A DNA stretch of 45,255 bases from a virus, in the IMG/VR virus record IMGVR_UViG_3300007345_000009, positions 1 through 45,255 of that record, one strand, 5' to 3'. Of the stretch, positions 13,122 through 21,177 are shown in pieces. The number at the start of each line of letters is the position of its first letter. The first letter of the stretch is position 1. The notes beneath the pieces are model-generated. The model was not told the origin of the DNA. It saw only the letters and a program-made list of their open reading frames with translations, and made no database searches. Made by a program: the position numbers and the translations under genes.

Positions 13122-13805
13122 TTATTTATCCTTTTTCAAAAGTTCTTTAACCTTAACTAATTGATCATCTGTAATTTCTAAAGTAACTGTCTTTTTAGTT
13201 TCTCCTATAACCTTATAACCTTTTACCAAACTACAATTTAACTTAATAGTCTGACCCTCTTTAAGCTCTATCACTTCGTATATATCTCTTCTTATCACTA
13301 CAGAGTCTTTTCCAGTATTGAAAGTGCAGAAACTACCAGTATAGAATACGCATAAACTCCCAGCTTTGAATGCGCAGTTACTCCCAGTTCTGAAAGTGCA
13401 GCAACTACCAGTTTCGAATGTGCAACCACACCTAGTATTGAAGGTACAGTAATCCACAGTTTTGAAAATACAGTAACTACCTGTATCAAAGGTACAGTAA
13501 CTACCTGTATCGAAAATACAGTAACTACCTGTATCAAAGGTACAGTAACTACCTGTATCGAAAGTACAGTAATCCCCAGTTTTGAATGTGCAGCGAATAC
13601 CAGTTATAAAAGTGCAACCAGTGCCAGTTATAAAAGTGCAACGAGTGCCAGCTATAAAGTTAACATTGTCAATATCATCAAAATCTAAGACTAAATTATT
13701 CTCACTTGTTGAAAAAGTCTTTGTATTCTCATCCCACTTAAATTTATCTAAGGCTAGTGGCTTACCGTGTTGTGATACCCTTTTTTGTACATCTAATTTA
13801 TTCAT
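13122..13805 (-). CDS. Cys-octapeptide repeat solenoid protein, copy 2
   Basis: A 227-aa protein. The N-terminal cap (residues 1-55) carries KPLALDKFKWDENTKTFS. Residues 56-167 are fourteen 8-residue repeats of the form C-(T/I)-F-x-T-G-x-x. A conserved C-terminal cap follows (SVVIRRDIYEVIELKEGQT) and a Lys/Glu helical tail. Regular repeats with stacked Cys, Phe and Thr suggest a narrow beta-solenoid, comparable in principle to pentapeptide-repeat and insect antifreeze folds. It has no signal peptide. It is a tandem paralog of the next gene upstream. Function unknown; DNA mimicry or scaffolding are possibilities. Confidence 0.75.
   Translation of the reverse strand: MNKLDVQKRVSQHGKPLALDKFKWDENTKTFSTSENNLVLDFDDIDNVNFIAGTRCTFITGTGCTFITGIRCTFKTGDYCTFDTGSYCTFDTGSYCIFDTGSYCTFDTGSYCIFKTVDYCTFNTRCGCTFETGSCCTFRTGSNCAFKAGSLCVFYTGSFCTFNTGKDSVVIRRDIYEVIELKEGQTIKLNCSLVKGYKVIGETKKTVTLEITDDQLVKVKELLKKDK
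13305..13640 (-). repeat. Fourteen 24-bp tandem repeats (octapeptide coding)
   Basis: The repeats code the CTFxTGxx units of the 13122-13805 gene. Neighbouring units differ by a few bases, giving the region a strict 24-bp periodicity on both strands and open frames in several phases. Bases 13398-13515 are identical to 14083-14200 in the paralog. Confidence 0.85.
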
Positions 13806-13806
13806 T

Positions 13807-14442
13807 TTATTTATCCTCTTTCAAAAGTTCATTAATTTTGGATAACTGATCAGCTGTAAGTTCTAAAGTAACTGGCTTTTTAGTGTCTTCTATAACCTTA
13901 TAACCTTTTAACTCAGTATTGTTTAACCTAATAGTCTGACCCTCTTTAAGCTCTATCACTTCGTATACATCTCTTCTTATCACTACAGAATTCCCACCAG
14001 TTTTGAATGTGCAATCACTCTCAGTATTGAAAGTACAGTAATCCCCAGTATTGAAAGTACAGTAATCCCCAATATTGAAAGCGCAGCAACTACCAGTTTC
14101 GAATGTGCAACCACACCTAGTATTGAAGGTACAGTAATCCACAGTTTTGAAAATACAGTAACTACCTGTATCAAAGGTACAGTAACTACCTGTATCGAAA
14201 GTACAGTAATCCCCAGTTTTGAATGTGCAATCAAAACCAGTTTTGAAGATGCAGTAACCACCAGTTTTGAAGGTGCAGAAACTACCAGTATTAAATGTAA
14301 CATTATAGATACCCCTAAAATCTAATACTAAATTATTCTCACTTGTTGAAAAAGTCTTTGTATCCTCATCCCACTTAAATTTATCTAAGTCCAATGGTTT
14401 ACCGTATTGTAATACTCTTCGCTGTACTTCTAATTTGTTCAT
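13807..14442 (-). CDS. Cys-octapeptide repeat solenoid protein, copy 1
   Basis: A 211-aa paralog of the 13122-13805 product with the same N- and C-terminal caps. It has twelve octapeptide repeats (residues 56-151) instead of fourteen; two units account for the 16-residue length difference. It is the first gene of its operon, about 40 nt downstream of a strong promoter, and one base before the second copy. Cap identity and the shared 118-bp block point to recent duplication followed by unit gain or loss. Likely cytoplasmic. Confidence 0.75.
   Translation of the reverse strand: MNKLEVQRRVLQYGKPLDLDKFKWDEDTKTFSTSENNLVLDFRGIYNVTFNTGSFCTFKTGGYCIFKTGFDCTFKTGDYCTFDTGSYCTFDTGSYCIFKTVDYCTFNTRCGCTFETGSCCAFNIGDYCTFNTGDYCTFNTESDCTFKTGGNSVVIRRDVYEVIELKEGQTIRLNNTELKGYKVIEDTKKPVTLELTADQLSKINELLKEDK
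13990..14277 (-). repeat. Twelve 24-bp tandem repeats (octapeptide coding)
   Basis: The repeats code the CTFxTGxx units of the 13807-14442 gene. Bases 14083-14200 match 13398-13515 in the other paralog without a mismatch over 118 bp, whereas flanking repeats differ. Confidence 0.85.
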
Positions 14443-14483
14443 TTTCTTAATTCCTTTATTCGTTTCTCTTACGTTATGTAGTC

Positions 14484-14512
14484 AGTATAGTTTTAATTCT
14501 TTAGCACGTCAA
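14484..14512 (-). promoter_or_regulatory. Strong sigma70 promoter for the repeat-protein operon
   Basis: Minus-strand TTGACG (14507-14512), 17-bp spacer, TATACT (14484-14489): 5/6 and 5/6 matches. It lies in the 189-bp divergent region shared with the Cro-like gene and does not carry the AGTTAAAC leader of P1-P3, so it is probably controlled differently. Confidence 0.75.
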
Positions 14513-14585
14513 TATAAAAATGAACTTTTTCTTAATTTATTTAGATTTTTTATTAACTATTGTTTTATTTCGTTGCAGCAAGTAT

Positions 14586-14591
14586 TATACT
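14586..14591 (+). promoter_or_regulatory. -10 element for the Cro-like gene
   Basis: TATACT, 40 bp before the ATG, with a weak TTTTAT -35 at 17 bp. It is divergent from the repeat-operon promoter about 75 bp away, a layout that would allow one regulator to control both. Confidence 0.4.
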
Positions 14592-14631
14592 ATCCTAAAA
14601 TACACTTATAAATAAACAAAGGAATAGTTAA

Positions 14632-14835
14632 ATGCAGACACTAAATGAAGTATTGAAATCATTAGGAATTAAACAGTGTGATTACGCTGAAGCAATCGGT
14701 CAAACAAATCAAGCTGTTAATAGACGCGCAAAAGAAGAGATATCTAAGTTAGACATTCACGCAATCGTCGGATATTGCTTTTGTCATAGATTAAATATTT
14801 CTGTAGAAAATTATTTAGCTATGTTTAATAAATGA
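14632..14835 (+). CDS. Small Cro-like HTH regulator
   Basis: A 67-aa protein with a Cro-type helix-turn-helix: LNEVLKSLGIKQCDYAEAIG then TNQAVNRRAKEE, where the recognition helix follows the turn. The length fits Cro/Cox-size regulators, and AAAGGA precedes ATG 14632. It is the only plus-strand gene within the early region and faces the repeat-protein operon across a 189-bp divergent promoter region, so it probably represses one or both promoters. No partner CI repressor was found. It ends two bases from the convergent primase gene. Confidence 0.75.
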   Translation: MQTLNEVLKSLGIKQCDYAEAIGQTNQAVNRRAKEEISKLDIHAIVGYCFCHRLNISVENYLAMFNK

Positions 14836-14837
14836 AT

Positions 14838-17414
14838 TTAAAGATTATTAAAAAATTCTTCTGGAATCGCAATCACATCAGCAAGACCATCTATATAACG
14901 ATGATGGCAATATCTGCCTGGTACTCTATTTGTAAAGTCTATTGAATTCTGATTAACGATGCTCGAATCCCTCAACATATGATTCAATTTGTGACCAGTA
15001 ATTTGATGATCAAAATTTTCCTTGAAATAATTACGAAAGTTTAATTTTTTTATTCTGACTGTGCCTTGAGTTCTTGCAACAACCGTATCAGTTTCTGTAA
15101 AGTCGTCTTCACCTTCAAATTTAGCCTTCAACTCTTTATAGCTCAAAAACTTTAGCTCTTGAAGCATAACATCAATGGCTTTAAGTCCGCCGTTGCTCAC
15201 ATCTTCATATAAAGTTGTTGAGTACATTATACGCAAGTTAGATTTAACCTTCCTCTTTAAAAAGTACCCCAACAAAATGTCAGCGCTGCTATTAATTGTT
15301 GAATACAGCGTATTAAAATAAGCTTTCTTTGCCTCTCTTTGCTTCTCATTATACTCAGCATCGCCGTTGTCTTTAGAATTCTTCAACGGAAATGGATCTT
15401 TTAACTCAAGCATCGTGTAGCGACGCTCTTCAACAGTTGCATCAACATCTACAATGTGCTTATGATTAGAAGTTATTAAGTATCGAGTACAATCCCTTAC
15501 TTCGAACCCATCTTTGCCTTTTTGTTCGATATATTTATACTCAGCAGTGATTAAATTCCGCATTTGTGCAGATTCTTTCTTTACTTGAAACGATATGTCA
15601 TCAAGAAAACCCAACAAACAATATGCTAAGTTGTGGTTGAACCTTCTTTGCAACATGTCGTGTGGTAAGGATTGCGCAAGTACGCCCAATATAGCTTTCA
15701 ATAAAACAAAAAGTGTGGATTTGCCGACTCCGCGATCTAATGAGTATAAAACTAATGCTGTCCCAGGTTTTACAGCAGGATTCTGAACAATATCCGCTAT
15801 CCAATCCAATACCCACTCATTTGCGCCCTTATCTGAGCTGCACACGACTTTAAAAATATAATCAAGTACTATATCAAGGGAAAGCTTGTTCTCTTCGCTA
15901 GTGTAGTTAAAATTAGGTTGTGTGGCATATCCATTGAACATGTTTATCTTTGATCCAGTTTCAATGATATCGTTTGAATAGGGATTAAAAGGTTGGAAAG
16001 TGTACCCATCATACCTTTTTAAATTCTTACTGTACTTGACTAAATACTCAGTCGGAGAAATCTTCTTCTTAGGGTTCTGAGGATCTATAATTGTGCCACA
16101 AAATCCAAAGAATGATGAAACTGGGGCGCCGATTGCTAAATTAAAAAAATCTAGTTTCGTGTGTTTTCTTGTTACATAAGTTTCTTTATGGCTATCAAAT
16201 TCTTTATAAACTTCAACCTCTTGAATTGGGAAAACAAGCTCTACTTTGTTCCCTTTTGCTACAATAAAGCCGCTCTCTAAAATGAAAGATAACACTTCGT
16301 GGAAATTCTGATTGCATATATGCTTCGTTAAGTCATCACGTGTCAATACATTTAAAAGCATTCCCTTTTTTTGATTCTCTTGAACATAACTATCAATGTT
16401 TTCAAACTCTTGAGAAAGCTTAGACAAAACAAGAGAGTCTTTTGAAGCTTCTTTCTCTGCATTGACAATGCTACCGTTGTGTACAAAATAAGCATATAAT
16501 TCGAAAGCTGACCACTGCTTCTTGTCACTCCTGACTTTATTGAAAAATAATGGGTCGGACTCATGCTCACTGTGTAGCAATTCTCCGTTGTCTTCAAAAC
16601 GAATACCTTCTATTGTTGAGGCGCCGCGGTAGGTCCATCTTTTTTTGGCGTTTAGAGGGTCTTTTTCGTCGCTGGGGGCATAATCCCCTAGTGCATGCTT
16701 ATAAAGCACGTCAGGGCACTTATAAACGCTATTAAACACCCCTTCTATGCCTGTAAGCGAAGATGGCAGTGTCCTTTTAAATTGTTTTTCTTTTTTTGTT
16801 TTAGAAGACGGCTTATAATCATTCAATTCTAAGTTGTAATCCAGAACATAATCTTGATTTACCAATGTTGCAGGCTCGAACATCGCACGACTAATGTCAC
16901 ATGATGCAGCAAGATCAAATAAATCCTTTCCGATCATATTTGTGATTTCTTCGACACTTTGTTGATATTTACTCTCATTAGAAATGTCAGATGAACAAGG
17001 TATTATTAAACGATACTTATAAACGCCGTTTTCAGGGTCGTGACTGATACTTGAATGTAAAATGTAATTTACCTTAGCTGTATTTGTTAAAGCTTCTCTC
17101 AAGTGATTTAAAGTGCCTTCGTTGCCGTGGTCTAAATCTAGAGTCATTAAGTTTCGAGATTTTATGTGGTCCTTGCGTCTTCTACTTATGCCATCGTCAT
17201 CAATACTATAATGTGACCCCGACCAAAATCGCAGTGTCTTCTTAATAGCGACTCTGTCTGCTTTAGAACAGTCGCTGTATTCTTTTAGAGTAGTGTTGCT
17301 TAGTTTCCTTGGGTTCTTGAAATAAGAGAGTAAACCCTCTTTTTGAATGTCTTCATTTTTGACGATGTTTGAAGTTATGTTCTTGCCGAAAGATATAGTA
17401 TAGCTCTGCTGCAT
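14838..17414 (-). CDS. Primase-helicase (AEP-like primase plus SF3/VirE-type helicase)
   Basis: An 858-aa replication protein. The N-terminal part looks like a DNA primase/primase-polymerase: MTLDLDHG with paired Asp at 93 and 95, SSISHD (His125) and RLIIP (Arg135). The C-terminal half is an SF3/VirE-type ATPase with Walker A DRGVGKST (near residue 560), Walker B LLGFLDDIS and sensor YLITSNHK. It probably primes and unwinds DNA for the phage PolA. It is read leftward from a promoter in the AT-rich region, with GGAGA before ATG 17414, and converges with the Cro-like gene. Confidence 0.9.
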   Translation of the reverse strand: MQQSYTISFGKNITSNIVKNEDIQKEGLLSYFKNPRKLSNTTLKEYSDCSKADRVAIKKTLRFWSGSHYSIDDDGISRRRKDHIKSRNLMTLDLDHGNEGTLNHLREALTNTAKVNYILHSSISHDPENGVYKYRLIIPCSSDISNESKYQQSVEEITNMIGKDLFDLAASCDISRAMFEPATLVNQDYVLDYNLELNDYKPSSKTKKEKQFKRTLPSSLTGIEGVFNSVYKCPDVLYKHALGDYAPSDEKDPLNAKKRWTYRGASTIEGIRFEDNGELLHSEHESDPLFFNKVRSDKKQWSAFELYAYFVHNGSIVNAEKEASKDSLVLSKLSQEFENIDSYVQENQKKGMLLNVLTRDDLTKHICNQNFHEVLSFILESGFIVAKGNKVELVFPIQEVEVYKEFDSHKETYVTRKHTKLDFFNLAIGAPVSSFFGFCGTIIDPQNPKKKISPTEYLVKYSKNLKRYDGYTFQPFNPYSNDIIETGSKINMFNGYATQPNFNYTSEENKLSLDIVLDYIFKVVCSSDKGANEWVLDWIADIVQNPAVKPGTALVLYSLDRGVGKSTLFVLLKAILGVLAQSLPHDMLQRRFNHNLAYCLLGFLDDISFQVKKESAQMRNLITAEYKYIEQKGKDGFEVRDCTRYLITSNHKHIVDVDATVEERRYTMLELKDPFPLKNSKDNGDAEYNEKQREAKKAYFNTLYSTINSSADILLGYFLKRKVKSNLRIMYSTTLYEDVSNGGLKAIDVMLQELKFLSYKELKAKFEGEDDFTETDTVVARTQGTVRIKKLNFRNYFKENFDHQITGHKLNHMLRDSSIVNQNSIDFTNRVPGRYCHHRYIDGLADVIAIPEEFFNNL

Positions 17415-17496
17415 TTCAGTTTCTCCGATGTTTTTATACTCACTTACTCACTTATTTACGAGGCGTAGAATCGTGGATTCCGCGTCGTTGATTAAT

Positions 17497-17525
17497 AGAA
17501 TAATCCCCTTTTTTAATCTTTTCAA
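17497..17525 (-). promoter_or_regulatory. Leftward promoter for the primase-helicase gene
   Basis: Minus-strand TTGAAA (17520-17525), 17-bp spacer, TATTCT (17497-17502): 5/6 and 4/6 matches. The predicted start lies about 75 nt before the primase ATG, with the GAATC/GATTC inverted repeat in the leader as a possible operator. Confidence 0.55.
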
Positions 17526-18130
17526 GCTTGTATATAAATTTTTTTATTAAAATAGTTCTTCAAAATTTTGTGTAAAATCTATATAGTTTTTTATATATTC
17601 TATAAATCGTAAAAAATTGCATAGAAAACTCTGTAGACAGTTATCGTATATTTCATTTTTCTTTTGATATTTTTTCGTATTTTAAAATCGTAGTAATTAT
17701 TATTATTATTTTATTATTTTATTACTTATTTACTTATTATTAATATATATATTATTCTAGATATAAATAAATATAAAAATATAAGAATATAAGAAAAAGT
17801 CACCACCATTTATTTTTAAAAAATACGTTTTTTTATAGGAAGAAGTGAAAAAATTTATATTTTATATTTCTATATACAGCACCCCTCAAGCCCTTATTTT
17901 ATGCGGGTTTCAGGAATCGCGAAAATCGTATAAATTATATATACAGAAGCCTCTGAGAGAGAATTCACTGAAAATCGTCAAAATCCCGGTAAATCGACAC
18001 TTTTTACTTATTCTGAAAAAGTCCTTTAAATTGTATATGCAACTACGATAAAAACACAAAAGGGTCAATCTCAACTAATCAGGGGGACAACTAAAAATTA
18101 ACGAAATGAGGTGTTGACAATGCGGAAAAA

Positions 18131-18159
18131 TCGATAAATAAAAAATCATGTGTTATACT
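18131..18159 (+). promoter_or_regulatory. Rightward promoter for terminase and late genes
   Basis: TCGATA (18131-18136), 17-bp spacer ending in TGT, TATACT (18154-18159), an extended -10 type. It is about 30 bp before the small-terminase start. A second TTGACA at 18114-18119 has only a weak -10 (AATAAA) at the right distance. It is the only good promoter before the packaging genes. Confidence 0.6.
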
Positions 18160-18188
18160 TTATGCTATGTGATCAAAGGATATAACAT

Positions 18189-18572
18189 GTGAAAAACTAT
18201 AGAAATGTCAATTTTGACAGCGTAGAAAGTTTTAAAGAAGCTGTTGACGCTTATATAAGTAGCCATGAAGAGTGTAAAAAAGTGATGACTCTTAACGGAC
18301 TTGCTTATCATTTGGGTTTTTCTTTAAAGACACTTTTAAATTTCCCTGACAACGAATTCAAAGACACGGTAGAGTATGTTAAATCTAGAATAGCACAGCA
18401 GGCTGAGGAGAAAGCTTTAGTATCGTCAATGCATGCTATCGCGTATCTAGAAAGAGTTCAACCCGATGTCTGGGATAAAACAGATAAGATTGAAATGTCA
18501 GGCGATAGTATTCCGAAATATGAAATTATCAATAAGTTATATGTGAAAGATGACGATACCTCAGAATCTTGA
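18189..18572 (+). CDS. Terminase small subunit
   Basis: A 127-aa protein resembling the DNA-packaging gp3 / small-terminase type: FDSVESFKEAVDAYI at the start, an HTH-like MTLNGLAYHLGFSLKTLLNF for DNA binding, and a C-terminal segment for the large subunit. It would recognise the packaging site. The start is GTG 18189 with AAGGA eight bases upstream. It overlaps the large-terminase gene by 23 bp. Small terminases vary greatly in sequence, so position adds much of the confidence. Confidence 0.85.
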   Translation: MKNYRNVNFDSVESFKEAVDAYISSHEECKKVMTLNGLAYHLGFSLKTLLNFPDNEFKDTVEYVKSRIAQQAEEKALVSSMHAIAYLERVQPDVWDKTDKIEMSGDSIPKYEIINKLYVKDDDTSES

Positions 18573-19854
18573 AATCAATTTCAGTGAAAAACAATTAGAG
18601 TTCATAAGTTCTACGCATGAGATTACTGCGTTTGTTGGCAGTTTCGGTAGCGGTAAAACGGTAACAAACTTACACAAAGCTATACAGAATCGTTTACGTG
18701 TACCGTTCCCAAAGTATCAAGTGATGTTTTACGAGCCGTCACACGAATTGTTAGAGACGGCTGCCTATCCTACACTTTTTGAAATTCTTCCTCTCTACGG
18801 TCTTGAAATAGACGTTAATTGCACTTTTATTGGTAAGCCCAAAGTTTTAACAATCCCTGGCTACGGCGCAATAAGATTTCTCAGCTTAACTGATGCATCT
18901 AAAATCATGGCATCTAACTGCGCAAGCATTCATATTGATGAGTTCGATAGAATTCGAGAATCGGTCATGACAGCTGCATTTAATCAACTATTTGGTAGAT
19001 TGCGTGTTGCTGATAGCGATCGCCAATACTTCTTCAATATGTGCAGGGTTAATCTTACGGGAACGCCTGAAGGGTTTAAGTTCGCGTACAAACACTTTGA
19101 CCCTGCTGTAATTGGGGAGAATCACCCGCGTAGGAAACTTATAAAAGCAGACGTGTGGTCCAATCCTTTTATTGATGTCGAAGATTTTGTTGCTAAAAAC
19201 GATCATTTACCAGAAGAATTAAAAAGGGCATATTTTCATGCTGAGTTTGTAAATTTAGAGCGTGGGTCAGTTTATAAGCAATTCGACAGAAATAAACATG
19301 TAATTGATGTGATTTATAATATCGAGATGCACCACAAAGTGTATATAGGATGTGATTTCAATATACAGCATATGGCAGCAGTAATAGCAATAGAAGATGA
19401 TCAAAGGAGATTAATTGTAATTGATGAGATTGTCGACGCTTATGACACGGAAGATTTAGTTAAAGAGATACATCGTAAAGTTAGAAATCTTTCTATGGCT
19501 ACTATTTACCCTGACGCGAGTGGGAGAAATCGTCACTCATCAAGCAGCACTTCAGATATCGGAATACTTCAAAATGCTGGTTTTTATGATGTTGTATATA
19601 ATAACTCTGGGAATCCAAGAGTTAGAGATACTATAAATTCGTGCAACATTGCATTTAATGAGAATAAGATTATACTATCAAAGAAATGTAAAAAACTAAT
19701 CAGTGCACTAGAACAGCAGACGTATGATCAAAAAGGAGAGCCAGACAAATCGTCAGGCATTGATCATATAATAGATAGTTTTAGATATTTAACATTTGGG
19801 CGATTACACAACGAAAACATTGTTAAAGTAGGCTATAGAGCCTGGGGATTATAA
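18550..19854 (+). CDS. Terminase large subunit
   Basis: A 434-aa packaging motor. Walker A is GSFGSGKT (30-37), Walker B is ASIHIDEFD (Asp130, Glu131), and a LTGTPEG coupling segment follows. The nuclease domain contains YIGCDFNI with its catalytic Asp and ends with GIDHIIDSFRYL. It translocates DNA into proheads and cuts the concatemer; the circular map and gp3-type partner suggest headful packaging, though no cos site was looked for experimentally. It is followed directly by the portal gene. Confidence 0.95.
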   Translation: MTIPQNLEINFSEKQLEFISSTHEITAFVGSFGSGKTVTNLHKAIQNRLRVPFPKYQVMFYEPSHELLETAAYPTLFEILPLYGLEIDVNCTFIGKPKVLTIPGYGAIRFLSLTDASKIMASNCASIHIDEFDRIRESVMTAAFNQLFGRLRVADSDRQYFFNMCRVNLTGTPEGFKFAYKHFDPAVIGENHPRRKLIKADVWSNPFIDVEDFVAKNDHLPEELKRAYFHAEFVNLERGSVYKQFDRNKHVIDVIYNIEMHHKVYIGCDFNIQHMAAVIAIEDDQRRLIVIDEIVDAYDTEDLVKEIHRKVRNLSMATIYPDASGRNRHSSSSTSDIGILQNAGFYDVVYNNSGNPRVRDTINSCNIAFNENKIILSKKCKKLISALEQQTYDQKGEPDKSSGIDHIIDSFRYLTFGRLHNENIVKVGYRAWGL

Positions 19855-21177
19855 ATGTCATTCGAACAAAGAAGCAACAACGACTATCAAATTTTTCAAT
19901 ACGAATGGAGATTTTTGCGTGACGCATTGCGCGGAAATACGAAAATTAAAAGTCGTGGCACTGAGTATCTTAAATTCCCTAATAATTTAAAAAAAACAGG
20001 GGATAATTGCGATAATTATTACGATCGGTTTTTAAAAATGACGGATTTCCCTGAACTGACAACTCAAGCTTTGAATGCAATGTTAGGGCTGGCAGCATCG
20101 GGGGAAAATGTTATTACGCCCGAGGAAACTTTAGAAGACTCAAGCGCCATGATTAATGACTTTTATTTTAAGTCATTGCGAGAAATACTGTCGATGGGTC
20201 GAGTTGGCGCTTTAATAGAGATTGATGATAGCAAACTTGGAGTAAAACTTTTAAGTTATAAAACTGAAGATATAATCGACTGGCATATAGACCAAAAAGG
20301 GAATGTAGATTTTGCGGTTATTTGTCAGAGATATGAAACATTTAATGAAGATACGTTGACTTATGATGATGAGTATAACTATTTAATGTTACGTTTGATT
20401 GATGGGGTATACACACAAGAATTACGAGATAAAGATTATAATCTGATTACAGCTAGACAGCCGAGGTATAAGGGCAATTCCCTTAGTTTTGTGCCTTTCT
20501 ATTTATTGACCACGTATAATTTGAATGATGAAATACGCAATTCCCCGTTGTCTCCAGTTGCTCATTTGTGCTTACATATTTATAGAAACGTGGCAATCTG
20601 GAACAAATTAGTTGCGACTAAAGGTGACCCTATGTTGTTGTTCATGGGGTTTAATCAAAGAGAACTAGAAAATGTCAACTTTGGCGCCAATAACTTTGTA
20701 TCAACTACAACTTCTAAAAGCGATGCCGATGCAAAACTTATAGAGATGCAAACAGGTGCTGAGTTTGTAAAACAAAAAGTTGATCACGATATCGCATTGG
20801 CTCAAGCATATGCGGGCAAATTATTAGATGTTGGTGGTGCGAAAGAGTCTGGAGAGTCATTAATTCAAAGAAGATTAATGGCTGAAATTGGACTTAAATC
20901 AATTATTTATCAACTATCACAGCAATACACAAAAGTTTTACAAGATTTATCCTTTATCATAGGTAATCCATCTTATAAAGATGTCACGTTTTCAGGTTTC
21001 GATGAGTTTAGCTCTAAGATTCAAGATGTTGATGATCTTATGAAAGCATCCGGACTTACAATTAATGAAATTGTATCAAAACAAAGCTTGCATGATAGAG
21101 CTAAAGATTTAGGTATAACTAAATACAGCTATGACGAAGAGTTACAAAGAATAGCACAAGAAAAAAATGAGTTGTAA
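19855..21177 (+). CDS. Portal protein (DUF4055-like)
   Basis: A 440-aa protein starting at the base after the terminase stop. It has the DUF4055 opening (YEWRFLRDALRGNTKIKSRG), the REILSMGRVGALIEID core, a WHIDQKGNVDFAVI segment and a long C-terminal helix region ending in acidic and basic residues. As the portal it forms the dodecameric ring through which DNA enters. Portals of this type often go with P22-like coat proteins, as here. The stop overlaps the next ATG (TAATG). Confidence 0.85.
   Translation: MSFEQRSNNDYQIFQYEWRFLRDALRGNTKIKSRGTEYLKFPNNLKKTGDNCDNYYDRFLKMTDFPELTTQALNAMLGLAASGENVITPEETLEDSSAMINDFYFKSLREILSMGRVGALIEIDDSKLGVKLLSYKTEDIIDWHIDQKGNVDFAVICQRYETFNEDTLTYDDEYNYLMLRLIDGVYTQELRDKDYNLITARQPRYKGNSLSFVPFYLLTTYNLNDEIRNSPLSPVAHLCLHIYRNVAIWNKLVATKGDPMLLFMGFNQRELENVNFGANNFVSTTTSKSDADAKLIEMQTGAEFVKQKVDHDIALAQAYAGKLLDVGGAKESGESLIQRRLMAEIGLKSIIYQLSQQYTKVLQDLSFIIGNPSYKDVTFSGFDEFSSKIQDVDDLMKASGLTINEIVSKQSLHDRAKDLGITKYSYDEELQRIAQEKNEL

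Larger units (their letters stand above)
17415..18188. other. AT-rich divergent intergenic region, candidate replication origin
   Basis: About 770 bp separate the leftward primase gene from the rightward packaging genes. The part 17520-17840 is almost pure A/T with ATTATTATT runs and long poly-A/T tracts. Repeated strings include TATATACAG (near 17870 and 17936) and AAAATCGT (near 17685, 17923 and 17971). An inverted GAATC-GTG-GATTC lies near 17468-17480. A 68-codon frame from GTG 17845 is present but unconvincing. Unwinding-prone DNA next to the primase gene fits an origin; this is inferred. Confidence 0.5.

Noticed and set aside
13298-13537. Minus-strand frame of 79 aa inside the octapeptide gene (and a similar one at 13983-14303)
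   Set aside because: A 24-bp repeat keeps several frames open by periodicity; the caps, start sites and tandem gene arrangement support only the main frame.
13305-14277. Regular short repeats that could look like a CRISPR array
   Set aside because: The units are contiguous 24-bp coding repeats without spacers, and they translate to CTFxTGxx.
17845-18051. 68-codon frame starting at GTG in the AT-rich region
   Set aside because: The composition is low complexity and it contains the repeated strings of the origin candidate; only a weak purine-rich sequence precedes it. Kept as part of the intergenic region.
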